From contig NZ_JASVWF010000004.1 in assembly GCF_030286555.1 (NCBI RefSeq), positions 434,001 through 498,000 on the forward strand: 64,000 bases of DNA, in the 5' to 3' direction. The notes under the pieces were generated by a model that was given only the letters and a program-made list of their open reading frames with translations, had not been told where the DNA came from and did not search any database. A program made the translations under genes and the position numbers. Positions 7,801-16,538 of this stretch are shown piece by piece. This stretch comes from Actinomycetospora termitidis (lineage in GTDB: Bacteria > Actinomycetota > Actinomycetes > Mycobacteriales > Pseudonocardiaceae). Position 1 is the stretch's first letter. Each line of letters starts with the position of its first letter.

Positions 7801-8543
7801 GGGACGAAGGGGCGGTCGTCGGGAGCCGCGTGGCGAGCGGCGAGGAGCTTCTCGGCGGGCTCACCGATCGGGAGACGCAGCGGCGGGTCCGGGGTCTCGG
7901 CGGCGTCGACCACCGCCGTCGCCACCTGCTCGGGGGTGATGAACGTCCGGCGTGCCGAGCCACCCGCACCGAGCTGGGGGTAGGGGTCGTCGGGGAGCCG
8001 GTGCCAGGGGACGTCGTCCAGCGCGCCCGAGCTCACCGCGCCGGGTTCCAGCAGCGTGGCCTGCAGCCCGAAGGGGGCGACCTCGATCGCCAGCGCCTCG
8101 ACGAGCGCCTCGAGAGCCCACTTCGTCGCGGCGTACGCGCCGCCGGGCGGAAGCACGGTGCGCCCTGCAACGCTCGACATGAAGAGCAGCCGACCGGACC
8201 CGCGGGCCCGCATCCCCGGCAGCACGGCCTGGGCGACCCGCAGTGCGCCCACCGTGTTCTGCTCGAAGAGGGATGCCAGTTCCTCCGGCGGGGTCGCCTC
8301 GACCGCGGCGTAGAAGATCACCCCGGCGTTCGAGACGAGCACGTCCACCTCCCCCGCCCGCTCGACCGCGGCGATGCTCCCCGGGTCGGTGACGTCCAGG
8401 GCGAGGCGATCCGCGACGTCGAGGTCGGCCAGGGTCGCTGGATTCCGCGCCGTCGCGACCACCCGGTGGCCGCGGCGGGCGAACTCCGTGGCGATCGCGC
8501 GCCCGATCCCCTTCGACGCCCCGGTGATCAGTACCGAGCTCAT
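7797..8543 (-). CDS. SDR-family oxidoreductase
   Basis: A 248-aa short-chain dehydrogenase: cofactor loop TGASKGIG (residues 7-14), SNAGV, catalytic Ser in FMSSVAG, YAATK catalytic Tyr/Lys, then EPGAVSSG. The C-terminal half resembles the group annotated as oxidoreductases acting on small ketones or aldehydes. ATG start preceded by AGGAGG. Divergent from the HxlR gene at 8605, with twin palindromes between the two genes, so expression is probably HxlR-controlled. Confidence 0.93.
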   Translation of the reverse strand: MSSVLITGASKGIGRAIATEFARRGHRVVATARNPATLADLDVADRLALDVTDPGSIAAVERAGEVDVLVSNAGVIFYAAVEATPPEELASLFEQNTVGALRVAQAVLPGMRARGSGRLLFMSSVAGRTVLPPGGAYAATKWALEALVEALAIEVAPFGLQATLLEPGAVSSGALDDVPWHRLPDDPYPQLGAGGSARRTFITPEQVATAVVDAAETPDPPLRLPIGEPAEKLLAARHAAPDDRPFVP

Positions 8544-8561
8544 GGCAGATGTCCTCCTGTC

Positions 8562-8624
8562 GGTTCAACATCTGAACTCACTGACGAGCGCTACGCTAGA
8601 GGACGTGAGTTCAGATGTCGAACC
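8562..8624. promoter_or_regulatory. Twin HxlR operator candidate overlapping the HxlR start codon
   Basis: Two 20-bp arms, 8562-8581 and 8605-8624, are inverted copies of each other with one mismatch, separated by 23 bp. Each arm itself contains GTTCA-N5-TGAAC (8563-8577, perfect; 8609-8623, one mismatch). The right arm starts exactly at the HxlR GTG codon, and the left lies just upstream of the SDR ribosome site, so bound regulator could block both genes. Confidence 0.7.
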
Positions 8625-8964
8625 GACTCGGCCGCGGGTGTGCTCGGTGGCCGACGCTCTCACCCTGGTCGGCGACCGCTGGGCCCTGCTCGCGCTGCGC
8701 GAACTCGGCTTCGGGGTCACCCGCTTCACCGACATCCAGGGGTTCACCGGAGCCCCGCGGGCGAGCCTCGCGGCGCGCCTGCGGGATCTCGAGGCGTCCG
8801 GCCTGGTCGAGCGGCGGCGCTACTCCGAGCACCCCCCGCGCGACGAGTACCTGCTCACCCGCGCCGGGCAGGACCTGATGCCGGTGATCGGCGCCCTGCG
8901 CGAGTGGGGCGAGCGGTACGCGACGCCGCTCGTCCGGGACCACGGTCCCGACCCGTCCGGTTAG
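8605..8964 (+). CDS. HxlR-family transcriptional regulator
   Basis: A 119-aa winged-helix protein. CSVADALTLVGDRWALLALRELGFGVTRFTDIQ and the wing LEASGLVERRRYSEHPPRDEYLLT are diagnostic for HxlR. The family Cys (here in VCSVADAL) is present near the N-terminus and in several members senses electrophiles such as aldehydes. GTG start at 8605; a shorter start at GTG 8638 is possible. Divergent from the SDR gene, with the operator overlapping its own start, implying tight autoregulation. Confidence 0.92.
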   Translation: MSSDVEPTRPRVCSVADALTLVGDRWALLALRELGFGVTRFTDIQGFTGAPRASLAARLRDLEASGLVERRRYSEHPPRDEYLLTRAGQDLMPVIGALREWGERYATPLVRDHGPDPSG

Positions 8965-9677
8965 CCCCCCGCAGCGACGCCGGCCGCGGACGAGCCGACC
9001 GCCGCGGCCGCGGCCCGGATCACGTCGGCCACCTCCTCGGGGTGGGACAGCATCGGCACGTGGCTGCTCGCGAGCTCGTGGGTCGTCGCCCCCATCCGCT
9101 GGGCGCAGAAGCGCTGGAGCTCGGGGTTCACCGTGCGGTCGTCGCGGGCGACGACGTACCAGCTGGGCTTCGTCCGCCAGGCGGTGCCCGCGACCTGCTG
9201 GTCGAAGACCCCGGCGTCGGGGACGCCCTGCGTGGCCCACACCACCTGCTGCTCCTCCGCGGGCAGATCGCCCGCGAAGCAGTCGATGCCGCTCGCGCGC
9301 AGCCAGATGCGGCCCTCGGCGACCTCGATGTGGGCGAACACGTCGGTCGTCGGGAACCGGTCCTGCAGGGACTGTGAGGTCTCGTCCGCGTCCGGCGCGA
9401 GCGCCGCGAGGTACACCAGCCCGGCGACGCGGTCGTCGGCGCCGGCCGCGGTGATCACGGTGCCGCCGTAGGAGTGGCCGACCAGGACCGCAGGGCTCGT
9501 GACCCGCCCCAGGGCCCGACGCACGGCGGCCACGTCGCCCTCGAGCGAGTCCAGGCTGTTCTGCGCGGACAGGACCTCGTAGCCGTCGGCCCGCAGCAGC
9601 GGGATCACCTTCGCGTAGCAGGAGCCGTCGGCCCACAGACCGTGGGCGAACACGATGCTGGGCAGGGACGTGGACAC
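8961..9677 (-). CDS. Alpha/beta hydrolase
   Basis: A 238-aa alpha/beta-fold hydrolase of the small esterase type. The oxyanion/HG motif VFAHGLWADGS is at the N-terminus, the nucleophile elbow is GHSYGG, the acid is likely in VARDDRTVNPE, and the catalytic His is in SSHVPMLSHPEEV. GTG start at 9677-9675, preceded by GGAGGT 6 nt upstream. Its end overlaps the HxlR gene end by 4 bp (convergent). Divergent from the GlxA-type regulator at 9792, which may control it. Substrate unknown. Confidence 0.9.
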   Translation of the reverse strand: MSTSLPSIVFAHGLWADGSCYAKVIPLLRADGYEVLSAQNSLDSLEGDVAAVRRALGRVTSPAVLVGHSYGGTVITAAGADDRVAGLVYLAALAPDADETSQSLQDRFPTTDVFAHIEVAEGRIWLRASGIDCFAGDLPAEEQQVVWATQGVPDAGVFDQQVAGTAWRTKPSWYVVARDDRTVNPELQRFCAQRMGATTHELASSHVPMLSHPEEVADVIRAAAAAVGSSAAGVAAGG

Positions 9678-9697
9678 GGTCTGACCTCCAGGGGACA

Positions 9698-9716
9698 GGT
9701 GCTCGGGACGAGCACC
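9698..9716. promoter_or_regulatory. Perfect 8-bp-arm palindrome upstream of the hydrolase
   Basis: GGTGCTCG and CGAGCACC flank a 3-nt centre. It lies 8 nt upstream of the hydrolase ribosome-binding site in the 114-bp divergent spacer. It could be an operator for the GlxA/AraC regulator at 9792 or a 5'-UTR hairpin; the sequence alone does not decide. Confidence 0.4.
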
Positions 9717-9791
9717 GACGCTGCTCCCGCCCGCGGTCGTCCGCCATGACACGGCACCCTCGGATCCGGACCTCGTGGGCATACTGACCCG

Positions 9792-10772
9792 GTGGCGAGG
9801 ACCGTGGCCCTGCTCGCGTACGACACGACGCAGTCGCTCGACGTCAGCGGCCCGGCGGAGGTCTTCGCCACTGCGAACCAGGAGGCGGGGACGGAGCTCT
9901 ACCGGGTCGTCGTCCTGTCGCCGGACGGCGCCGACGTGGAGTGCAGCTCGGGGATGACCCTCGGGGTCCGCTCGTCGCCGGACGACCTCCCCGGGGAGAT
10001 CGACACCCTCGTCGTGCCCGGGAGCCCCGACTGGGAGCGGGCGATGCACGACGAGGCCCTGTCCGCGGCCGTGGCGGCAGGGGCCCGACGGAGCCGGCGC
10101 GTGGCCGCGGTCTGCGGCGGCGCCTTCCTCCTCGGCGCCGTCGGGTTGCTCGACGGGAAGCGCACGACGACCCACTGGACGTGTCTGGACGACCTGGAAC
10201 AGTGTTTCCCGGAGGCCAAGGTCGAACGCGGCCCGATCTTCACCCAGGACGGCGACCTGTTCACCTCGGCGGGTGTCACCGCGGGGATCGACCTCGCGCT
10301 GGCCCTGGTGGAGGACGACCACGGGCCGCAGCTCGCCCGGCAGGTCGCCCGGTTCCTCGTGGTCTTCCTGCAGCGCCCCGGCAACCAGGACCAGTTCAGC
10401 GCGAGGATGCGCCACGAGCCGCCGCCGCACTCCGCGCTGCGCGGACTGCTGGACTCGGTCGTCGCCGACCCCGCCGGCGACCACGGGCTCGCGGCCCTCA
10501 GCGTGCGGGCGGGCTACAGCGAACGGCACCTGGCGCGCGTGTTCATGCGGGAGCTCGGCGTCTCGCCCGCGCGCTACGTGGAGGAGATCCGCCTGGAGGC
10601 CGCCCGCACCCTGCTCGAGACCGGGGACGCCCCGCTGGACGTGATCGCACGCCGGTCCGGCCTCGGCTCCGCCGAGACCCTCCGGCGGCGGTTCCGCCAG
10701 GAGGTCGGCCTCTCCCCCGGCGCCTACCGGCGGCGGTTCCGGACGACGGGCGTGTCCCGCCAGGACGCGTGA
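9792..10772 (+). CDS. GlxA-type transcriptional regulator (DJ-1/PfpI domain + AraC HTH)
   Basis: 326 aa. Residues 1 to about 190 form a DJ-1/PfpI-like amidotransferase fold (VALLAYDTTQSLDVSGPAEVF, VCGGAFLLGAVGLLDGKRTTTHW), with Cys in the nucleophile-elbow position AVCGGAF. Residues about 215-320 hold the double AraC HTH (LSVRAGYSERHLARVFMRELGVSPARYVEEIRLEAARTLL and SGLGSAETLRRRFRQEVGLSPGAYRRRF). GTG start. Divergent from the alpha/beta hydrolase. These regulators are activators; the ligand is unknown. Confidence 0.93.
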   Translation: MARTVALLAYDTTQSLDVSGPAEVFATANQEAGTELYRVVVLSPDGADVECSSGMTLGVRSSPDDLPGEIDTLVVPGSPDWERAMHDEALSAAVAAGARRSRRVAAVCGGAFLLGAVGLLDGKRTTTHWTCLDDLEQCFPEAKVERGPIFTQDGDLFTSAGVTAGIDLALALVEDDHGPQLARQVARFLVVFLQRPGNQDQFSARMRHEPPPHSALRGLLDSVVADPAGDHGLAALSVRAGYSERHLARVFMRELGVSPARYVEEIRLEAARTLLETGDAPLDVIARRSGLGSAETLRRRFRQEVGLSPGAYRRRFRTTGVSRQDA

Positions 10773-10791
10773 CGGGAACTCGCGAGCGGCG

Positions 10792-11421
10792 TCAGGAACC
10801 CCCGAGGGCGAGTCGCCGGCGGACCCGTCGGACGACCGCCAGCACGGGCCCGTCCACGAGGAGCAGCAGGAGCGGCCAGTAGCCGGCGGCGGGCACGGCC
10901 ACCACGATCACGAACGCGACGGCGAGACAGCTCGCGTTCCCGGCCACCCGCTCGAGGTCCGCCCGGTCCGGCGCCTCGCCCTCCGGGGCGGTCCGGCGCA
11001 TCGCCACCGCCATCGCGACCAGCGTGACGCTCGAGGCGAGCAGCACGCCGACGTAGAGGGCCGGGACGAGCGGCGCCTCACCGTAGGAGGCGACCATCTC
11101 CGCCGGGAACGGGAGGAAGACCACGCACAGCAACCACAGTGCGTTGAGGCGCACGACGCGGGGGCTGACGGTCACGGTGCGGTCGAACAGGCGGTGGTGG
11201 ACGGTCCAGACCCGCCAGACGACGAAGAAGCTGAGGACGAAGCTGCCGAGCGCGACGAGGTTCCGGGCGAGGACCTCGACGGGGGCCTCGTGCCGCGCGA
11301 CCGCCTCGGGCACGAGGTCGACCAGCGGGAGCACGAGCAGCGTCAGGGCGATCGCGGCGACAGCGTCGCTGAAGAGCAGGAGCCGGTCGGCTCGCAGTCC
11401 CGGGGAGCCGAGCGCGGTCAT
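10792..11421 (-). CDS. TMEM175-family (DUF1211) membrane protein, putative K+ channel
   Basis: 209 aa with about six hydrophobic segments. The first carries RLLLFSDAVAAIALTLLVLPL, containing the FSD signature of prokaryotic TMEM175 channels. Prokaryotic members have six helices per subunit and form potassium channels; ion selectivity here is untested. ATG start. Divergent from the TetR gene at 11494 across a spacer with two palindromes, so expression may be TetR-controlled. Confidence 0.85.
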   Translation of the reverse strand: MTALGSPGLRADRLLLFSDAVAAIALTLLVLPLVDLVPEAVARHEAPVEVLARNLVALGSFVLSFFVVWRVWTVHHRLFDRTVTVSPRVVRLNALWLLCVVFLPFPAEMVASYGEAPLVPALYVGVLLASSVTLVAMAVAMRRTAPEGEAPDRADLERVAGNASCLAVAFVIVVAVPAAGYWPLLLLLVDGPVLAVVRRVRRRLALGGS

Positions 11422-11447
11422 GACGGGTCCTCCTGCGACGTCCGTGT

Positions 11448-11486
11448 TGAACTTTGTTCAGAAGCGTCGTCGAACTAAGTTAAGCT
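11448..11486. promoter_or_regulatory. Two TetR-type palindromes and a leaderless promoter
   Basis: TGAAC-TTT-GTTCA at 11448-11460 and AACT-A-AGTT at 11473-11481 are short palindromes in the 72-bp spacer between the divergent TMEM175-like and TetR genes. The second overlaps a TAAGCT -10 box (11481-11486) that ends 7 nt before the TetR ATG, so the TetR mRNA is probably leaderless and self-repressed. Confidence 0.6.
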
Positions 11487-11493
11487 GTCAAGC

Positions 11494-12132
11494 ATGGCGA
11501 GGGGGATCAGCCGCGAGGGCATCGTCGGCGCCGCGCTCGAGGTCCTCGACGACCGGGGGATCGACGGCGTCACCGTGCGGGCGGTGGCGGGCCGGCTCGG
11601 GGTCCGGGCGCCCGCGCTCTACTACCACGTCCGCGACAAGCAGGAGCTCCTCGACGAGATGGGCACCGAGATTCAGCGGCGCGTGGTCGCGGAGCTCGCC
11701 GGCCGCCCGCCCGGGGAGCACTGGACGGACGACCTCGTCGCCTACGCGCGGGCACTGCGGACCGTCCACCTCGCGCACCGCGACGGGGCCCGGACCTTCA
11801 GCGGCACCCTGGTGACCGATCCCGCGGTCCTCCGGGCCCAGGAACCGTGGCTCCGGCGCTGGCGCGCCGCCGGCGTGTCGGCGATCGACGCCCTCGACGG
11901 CTTCGACCTGGTCACCGCGTTCGTCGTCGGCTTCGTGATCGAGGAGCAGGAGCGCCTCCGCTCCGCCACGGACGACCCCACGCGCTACGCGGACGAGGAC
12001 CGCGACCGACGGCTCGGCGACGGCGTCCCGCTCGTCGCCGAGCTCGGCCGTGCCCGGCACGACACGACCGCCCGCTTCGACCGCCAGCTCGACGCCCTCG
12101 TCGCCGGGATCGACGCCCGGTTCGGCCGCTGA
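11494..12132 (+). CDS. TetR-family regulator with TetR_C-type C-terminal domain
   Basis: 212 aa. The HTH reads GVTVRAVAGRLGVRAPALYYHVRDKQELLDEM, closest in style to class TetR(B)-like and actinobacterial repressors with the tetracycline-repressor C-terminal domain (LVTAFVVGFVIEEQERL, then the C-terminal helix RFDRQLDALVAGIDARF). Leaderless start at ATG 11494. Likely represses itself and the divergent membrane protein; ligand unknown. Confidence 0.92.
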   Translation: MARGISREGIVGAALEVLDDRGIDGVTVRAVAGRLGVRAPALYYHVRDKQELLDEMGTEIQRRVVAELAGRPPGEHWTDDLVAYARALRTVHLAHRDGARTFSGTLVTDPAVLRAQEPWLRRWRAAGVSAIDALDGFDLVTAFVVGFVIEEQERLRSATDDPTRYADEDRDRRLGDGVPLVAELGRARHDTTARFDRQLDALVAGIDARFGR

Positions 12133-12144
12133 CCCCGGGCGGCC

Positions 12145-13071
12145 TCAGGCGAACAGCCGCCCGGCGTTCGCGGTGGTCAGCTCCCGCCACGTGCCGCCTC
12201 CGGGCGGCGGGTCGGCCGCGTCGATCGACGCGACCTGCGCCGTCACGACGGCGGGTGGGGTCCAGCAGGAGTCGCTGCCGTAGACGAGGTGGTCGAGCCC
12301 GACGACGCGGTCGAGCAGCGGGACCTGGTGCGGGAACGGCGTGCCCGCGGTGTCGAACCACAGCGCGCGCAGCTGGTCGGGCACCGGCTCGCCGTCTCCA
12401 CCCAGGAAGCCGGAGCGGAAGAGCTCGAGCCGCTCGGCGACCAGCGGCAACGCTCCCCCGCCGTGCGTCGCGATCCACCGCATGCCGGGGAAGCGGGCGA
12501 GGGTGCCGCTCAGCACAAGGTCGGCGAAGGTGCGGGCCGTCTCGAAGACGAACTCCAGCATCGGTCGGGGACGCCCGGCGGTCAGCGCGGCGGCCCCCAC
12601 CGGCGAGGTGGGGTGCACGAACACCACCGTCTCCCGGCGCGAGAGCTCAGACCACAACGGCGCCAACGACGCGTCGCCGAGGTAGCGGCCGTGGGCGTTC
12701 GTCTCCACGGTGACGCCGTCGCTGCCGAGCTCGTCGAGGGCGTACGCCGCTTCGGCGAGGGCACCGTCGACGTCGGGCAGCGGGAGCGAGGCGAGGTGGC
12801 CGAACCGGTCGGGGTGGTCCCGCCGGAACCCGGCGCCCACCTCGTTGACCTCGCGCGACAGCGCCCGCGCGGCGCCGTCGTCCCCGAAGTGCGTGCCCGG
12901 CGAGGAGATCGACAGCACCGACCGTTCGATCCCGCACTCCTCCATCAGCTCCAGCTGCCCGGCGAGCGTCCACGACGGCCAGCCCGGCATCCCGTCCGGC
13001 TGCTCGTGCCCGGCCGCGCGGGCCGCGGCGACGTAGGCGTCGGTGACGAAGTGGGCGTGGACGTCGATCAT
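12145..13071 (-). CDS. Amidohydrolase family protein (ACMSD-like)
   Basis: 308 aa, amidohydrolase_2 type. The metal-binding HAH is at residues 5-7 (IDVHAHFV); a His in FVHPTSP, another in ATHGGGALP and an Asp in VYGSDSCW complete the TIM-barrel metal site. The layout is that of ACMSD and gamma-resorcylate decarboxylase relatives, so a decarboxylase or hydrolase of an aromatic or dicarboxylic intermediate is possible. ATG overlaps the TGA of the acetoacetyl-CoA ligase gene (ATGA), indicating coupled translation. Confidence 0.9.
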   Translation of the reverse strand: MIDVHAHFVTDAYVAAARAAGHEQPDGMPGWPSWTLAGQLELMEECGIERSVLSISSPGTHFGDDGAARALSREVNEVGAGFRRDHPDRFGHLASLPLPDVDGALAEAAYALDELGSDGVTVETNAHGRYLGDASLAPLWSELSRRETVVFVHPTSPVGAAALTAGRPRPMLEFVFETARTFADLVLSGTLARFPGMRWIATHGGGALPLVAERLELFRSGFLGGDGEPVPDQLRALWFDTAGTPFPHQVPLLDRVVGLDHLVYGSDSCWTPPAVVTAQVASIDAADPPPGGGTWRELTTANAGRLFA

Positions 13072-14978
13072 CGCGCCGCCCGCTCCGCGAACACCGTCAG
13101 CGCGGTCGGGTCGTCGACCGCCCCGGGGCTCGCGACCTCCTCGACCGGCCGTCCCCGGAGGATCTGCTTCACGGGCTTCTCCAGCTTCTTGCCGGTCATC
13201 GTGCGCGGGACGGCCGGGACCGCCTCGATGACGTCGGGCAGGTGCCGCGGCGAGAGCTCGGATCGCAGCGCGCCCCGGATGCGGGCGAGCAACGCGTCGT
13301 CGAGGTCCCCGCCGCCGGCGACCACGACGAACAGCAGCAGCTCCCCCGGTCCGCCGTCGGACGCCTCGAGGTGGACGACCAGGGAGTCCGCGACCTCCGG
13401 GAGGTCCTCGACGACGCTGTAGAACTCGGCCGTGCCCAGCCGCACGCCACCGCGGTTGAGCGTCGCGTCGGACCGGCCCGTGATCACGAAGCTGCCCCGC
13501 TTGGTGCGGATCGCCCAGTCCCCGTGGCGCCACACGCCCGGGAAGACGTCGAAGTAGGAGTCGCGGTAGCGCTCGTCGCCGGGGTCGTTCCAGAACCGCA
13601 CCGGCATCGACGGCATCGGTCGGCGGATGACCAGCTCGCCGACCTCGTCGACGACCTCCCGCCCGGACTCGTCGAACACCGTCACGTCGACGCCGAGGCA
13701 CGGCCCGGGCAGCTCGCCGCGGTACACCGGCAGCCACGGGCTCCCGCCGACGAAGCCGGAGCAGACGTCCGTGCCGCCGCTCATCGAGCTGACGAGCACG
13801 TCCGGGCCGAGCTGCTCGGCGGCCCAGTCGTACCCGTCGTCGGGAAGGGGGGAGCCGGTGATGCCGAGGACCCGCAGCGACGTCAGGTCCCCCACCGACC
13901 GCGGCTCGACCCCGGCCTTGCGACAGGCCATGAGATAGGCGGGGCTGGTGCCGAGGTGGGTGAGGCGGGCGTCGGCCGCGATGCGCCACTGCTGCCCGAG
14001 GTCGGGGTGCAGGAAGTTGCCGTCGACGAGCACGACCGCGGCCCGGCACAGCAGGCCCGACACGAGGATCGGCCACATCGTCCAGGCGGTCGTCGTGAAC
14101 CAGCAGAACCGGTCGCCCGGGCGCAGGTCCAGCGCGAGGGCGTGGCTCTTGAGGTGCTCGAGCAGGATGCCGCCGTGCCCGTGGACGATGGCCTTGGGCA
14201 GCCCGGTGGTGCCCGAGGAGAACAGCACGGTGAGGGGGTGGTCGAACGGCACCGGCTCGAACGCGAGCTCTCCCGGCTCGGCGAGCAGGTCGTCCCAGCT
14301 CAGCGCGTCCGGCACCTCCTGGGCGCCGTAGGGCACGGCCACCACGTGCCGCACGGTCGGGAGCCCGGCGCGGATCGTCGCGACGTCGGCCGACTTGTCG
14401 ATCGGCTTGTCGCCGTAGACGTAGCCGCCGATGGTCAGCAGCACCGTCGGCTCCACCTGCGCGAAGCGGTCGATGACGCTGCGCGCGCCGAACTCCGGGG
14501 CGCACGAGGCCCAGACCGCGCCGAGCGAGGCGCAGGCGACGTAGGCGACGAGTGCCTCCGGGATGTTGGGCAGGAAGCCCACCACGCGGTCGTCGCGCCC
14601 GACGCCGAGCCGCTGCAGTCCCGCGCGACACCGCGCGACCCGGTCGGTGAGCTCGCCGAAGGTCAGCTCGCGCGTCTCGCGGGTCTGGGAGTAGGCGACG
14701 ACCGCGGTGTCATCGGGCCCGCCGCGCAGCAGGTGCTCGGCGTAGTTGATCGCGCTGCCCGGGAACCAGGTCGCGCCGGGCATCTCCCGGCTCGCGAGCA
14801 CCTCGTCGGACAGGCCCTCCACCCCGAAGTGGTCGCGGACCGCCCGCCAGAACCCGTCGAGGTCCTCCACCGACCAGCGGTGGAGCTCGGCGTAGGACTC
14901 GAACCGGCGGTCCAGCCCGGCGAGGAACTCCCCCAGGGCGGTCCCGTCGAGGGGCCCGGCGTCCCGGATCACGGTCAT
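13068..14978 (-). CDS. aacS: Acetoacetate-CoA ligase
   Basis: 636 aa from the ATG at 14978 (preceded by GGAGCG); the frame is open further upstream but the extra residues do not fit the family. Family-specific features are the N-terminal W...NYAEHLL segment, ASLGAVWASCAPEFG, the AMP-loop LFSSGTTGLPKAIVHGHGG, SMSGGTDVCSGFVGGSPWLPVY, and the hinge VITGRSDATLNRGGVRLGTAEFY. It makes acetoacetyl-CoA from acetoacetate, ATP and CoA in ketone-body, leucine or aromatic catabolism. First gene of a two-gene operon with the amidohydrolase; divergent from the permease at 15121. Confidence 0.9.
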   Translation of the reverse strand: MTVIRDAGPLDGTALGEFLAGLDRRFESYAELHRWSVEDLDGFWRAVRDHFGVEGLSDEVLASREMPGATWFPGSAINYAEHLLRGGPDDTAVVAYSQTRETRELTFGELTDRVARCRAGLQRLGVGRDDRVVGFLPNIPEALVAYVACASLGAVWASCAPEFGARSVIDRFAQVEPTVLLTIGGYVYGDKPIDKSADVATIRAGLPTVRHVVAVPYGAQEVPDALSWDDLLAEPGELAFEPVPFDHPLTVLFSSGTTGLPKAIVHGHGGILLEHLKSHALALDLRPGDRFCWFTTTAWTMWPILVSGLLCRAAVVLVDGNFLHPDLGQQWRIAADARLTHLGTSPAYLMACRKAGVEPRSVGDLTSLRVLGITGSPLPDDGYDWAAEQLGPDVLVSSMSGGTDVCSGFVGGSPWLPVYRGELPGPCLGVDVTVFDESGREVVDEVGELVIRRPMPSMPVRFWNDPGDERYRDSYFDVFPGVWRHGDWAIRTKRGSFVITGRSDATLNRGGVRLGTAEFYSVVEDLPEVADSLVVHLEASDGGPGELLLFVVVAGGGDLDDALLARIRGALRSELSPRHLPDVIEAVPAVPRTMTGKKLEKPVKQILRGRPVEEVASPGAVDDPTALTVFAERAAR

Positions 14979-15120
14979 CGGTTCACGCTCCGTTGCGGCT
15001 GAGGTCGGCTCGGCACGATCATCGCCCGCGGAGAGGGTCCACGGGGACCCACGTCGGCGAGTCACGACGTCGTAACTCCGCGAAACAGACATACGGCGCG
15101 GATCGTGTGACCATTCCCCG

Positions 15121-16479
15121 ATGGGTGAACCGGCAGCACCGACCGAGACGGCGCCGCAGGCGACGAAGCTGAAGCGGACCGTGGGGACCGTCCTGCTGTT
15201 CTTCTTCATCGTCGGGGACACCCTCGGCGCGGGCATCTACACGCTCGTCGGGACGATGGCCGAGGACGTCGGCGGCATGCTGTGGCTGCCCCTGGTCCTC
15301 GCCCTCGTCCTCGCGCTGCTGACCGCGGGCACCTACGCGGAGATGATCACGAAGTACCCGCACGCCGGCGGCGCGGCCCGGTACGCGGAGCGGGCCTTCA
15401 AGATCCCGTTCGTCACGTTCGTCGTCGGGTTCTTCATGCTGTCCTCGGGGATCACGACGTCGGCCCTGCTCGCGAGCGCGTTCTCCGGCGACTACCTCTC
15501 TGAGCTGATCGACGTGCCCGCGGCGCCGGTGACCGTGATCTTCCTGCTGCTCCTGATCGCGATCAACCTGCGTGGGGTCAAGGAGTCGCTGTCGGCCAAC
15601 GTCGTGGCCAGCGTGATCGAGGTCAGCGGTCTCGTGCTGGTGATCGTCGTGGCCGCGATCGTCTTCGGCAGCGGCGGCGGGGACGTCGCCCGGCTGCTGA
15701 CCCCGTCGCCCGACCAGCCCATCCTCTACGGCGCCTTCGCGGCGTCGGTGACGGCGTTCTTCTCCTTCCTCGGGTTCGAGGCCGCCGCGAACATGGCCGA
15801 GGAGGTCAAGGAGCCCAGCCGGGCCTACCCGCGGGCACTGTTCGGGGCGATCGGGACGGCGGGCGTGATCTACCTGCTCATCGCCCTCGGCTCCGCGATC
15901 GTCGTCGACCCGCTGCGGATGGCCGAGTCGACCGGCCCGCTGCTCGAGGTGATCACGGCATCCGGCCTCGCGATCCCCGGCTGGCTGTTCTCCCTGATCG
16001 CGCTGGTCGCGATCGCCAACGGCGCGCTGCTGTTCATGGTGATGGCCAGCCGCGCGACCTACGGGCTCGCCGAGGCCGGCCTGCTGCCCTCGATCTTCGG
16101 CAACGTCGCGCCGACCCTGCGCACGCCGTGGGTCGCGATCCTCGTGGTCGGCGCGGCGACGATCGGCATGAGCTTCGTCGGCGGGATCGGGACACTCGCC
16201 GACATGACCGTGCTGCTGCTGGTGTTCGTGTTCATCTCGACGAACATCTCGTGCCTGGTCCTCAAGAACGACCGCGTCGACCACCGCCACTTCACGATCC
16301 CGCGCATCGTCCCGATCCTCGCCGTGATCGCCAGCGTCGCCCTGCTCTTCCAGCAGTCGGCGGAGATCTGGCTGCTGGCGGCGGTCTACCTGGCGGTCGG
16401 CACGGTGCTGTTCCTGATCGCCCGCTACACCCGGCGGCACTTCGACCAGGGGCCGCACGAGACGTCGCTGACCTTCTGA
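15121..16479 (+). CDS. APC-family amino acid permease
   Basis: 452 aa with about twelve hydrophobic segments. The first helix contains FFFIVGDTLGAGIYTLVG, the unwound G-[SA]-G-type substrate site of APC transporters; AEMITKYPHAGGAARYAERAF and FFSFLGFEAAANMAEEVKEPSRAYPRA are typical signatures. It imports or exchanges an amino acid or amine across the membrane. Start ATG at 15121. Divergent from the acetoacetyl-CoA ligase operon. Confidence 0.92.
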   Translation: MGEPAAPTETAPQATKLKRTVGTVLLFFFIVGDTLGAGIYTLVGTMAEDVGGMLWLPLVLALVLALLTAGTYAEMITKYPHAGGAARYAERAFKIPFVTFVVGFFMLSSGITTSALLASAFSGDYLSELIDVPAAPVTVIFLLLLIAINLRGVKESLSANVVASVIEVSGLVLVIVVAAIVFGSGGGDVARLLTPSPDQPILYGAFAASVTAFFSFLGFEAAANMAEEVKEPSRAYPRALFGAIGTAGVIYLLIALGSAIVVDPLRMAESTGPLLEVITASGLAIPGWLFSLIALVAIANGALLFMVMASRATYGLAEAGLLPSIFGNVAPTLRTPWVAILVVGAATIGMSFVGGIGTLADMTVLLLVFVFISTNISCLVLKNDRVDHRHFTIPRIVPILAVIASVALLFQQSAEIWLLAAVYLAVGTVLFLIARYTRRHFDQGPHETSLTF

Positions 16480-16538
16480 CCGACCCGTCGTCGGACAGGA
16501 CTTGAGTGTGCCGTGACGTCCGGGTTTCTCATGGCGCC

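Noticed and set aside
13242-15002. Plus-strand 586-codon frame opposite the acetoacetyl-CoA ligase
   Set aside because: No protein family features; antisense shadow.
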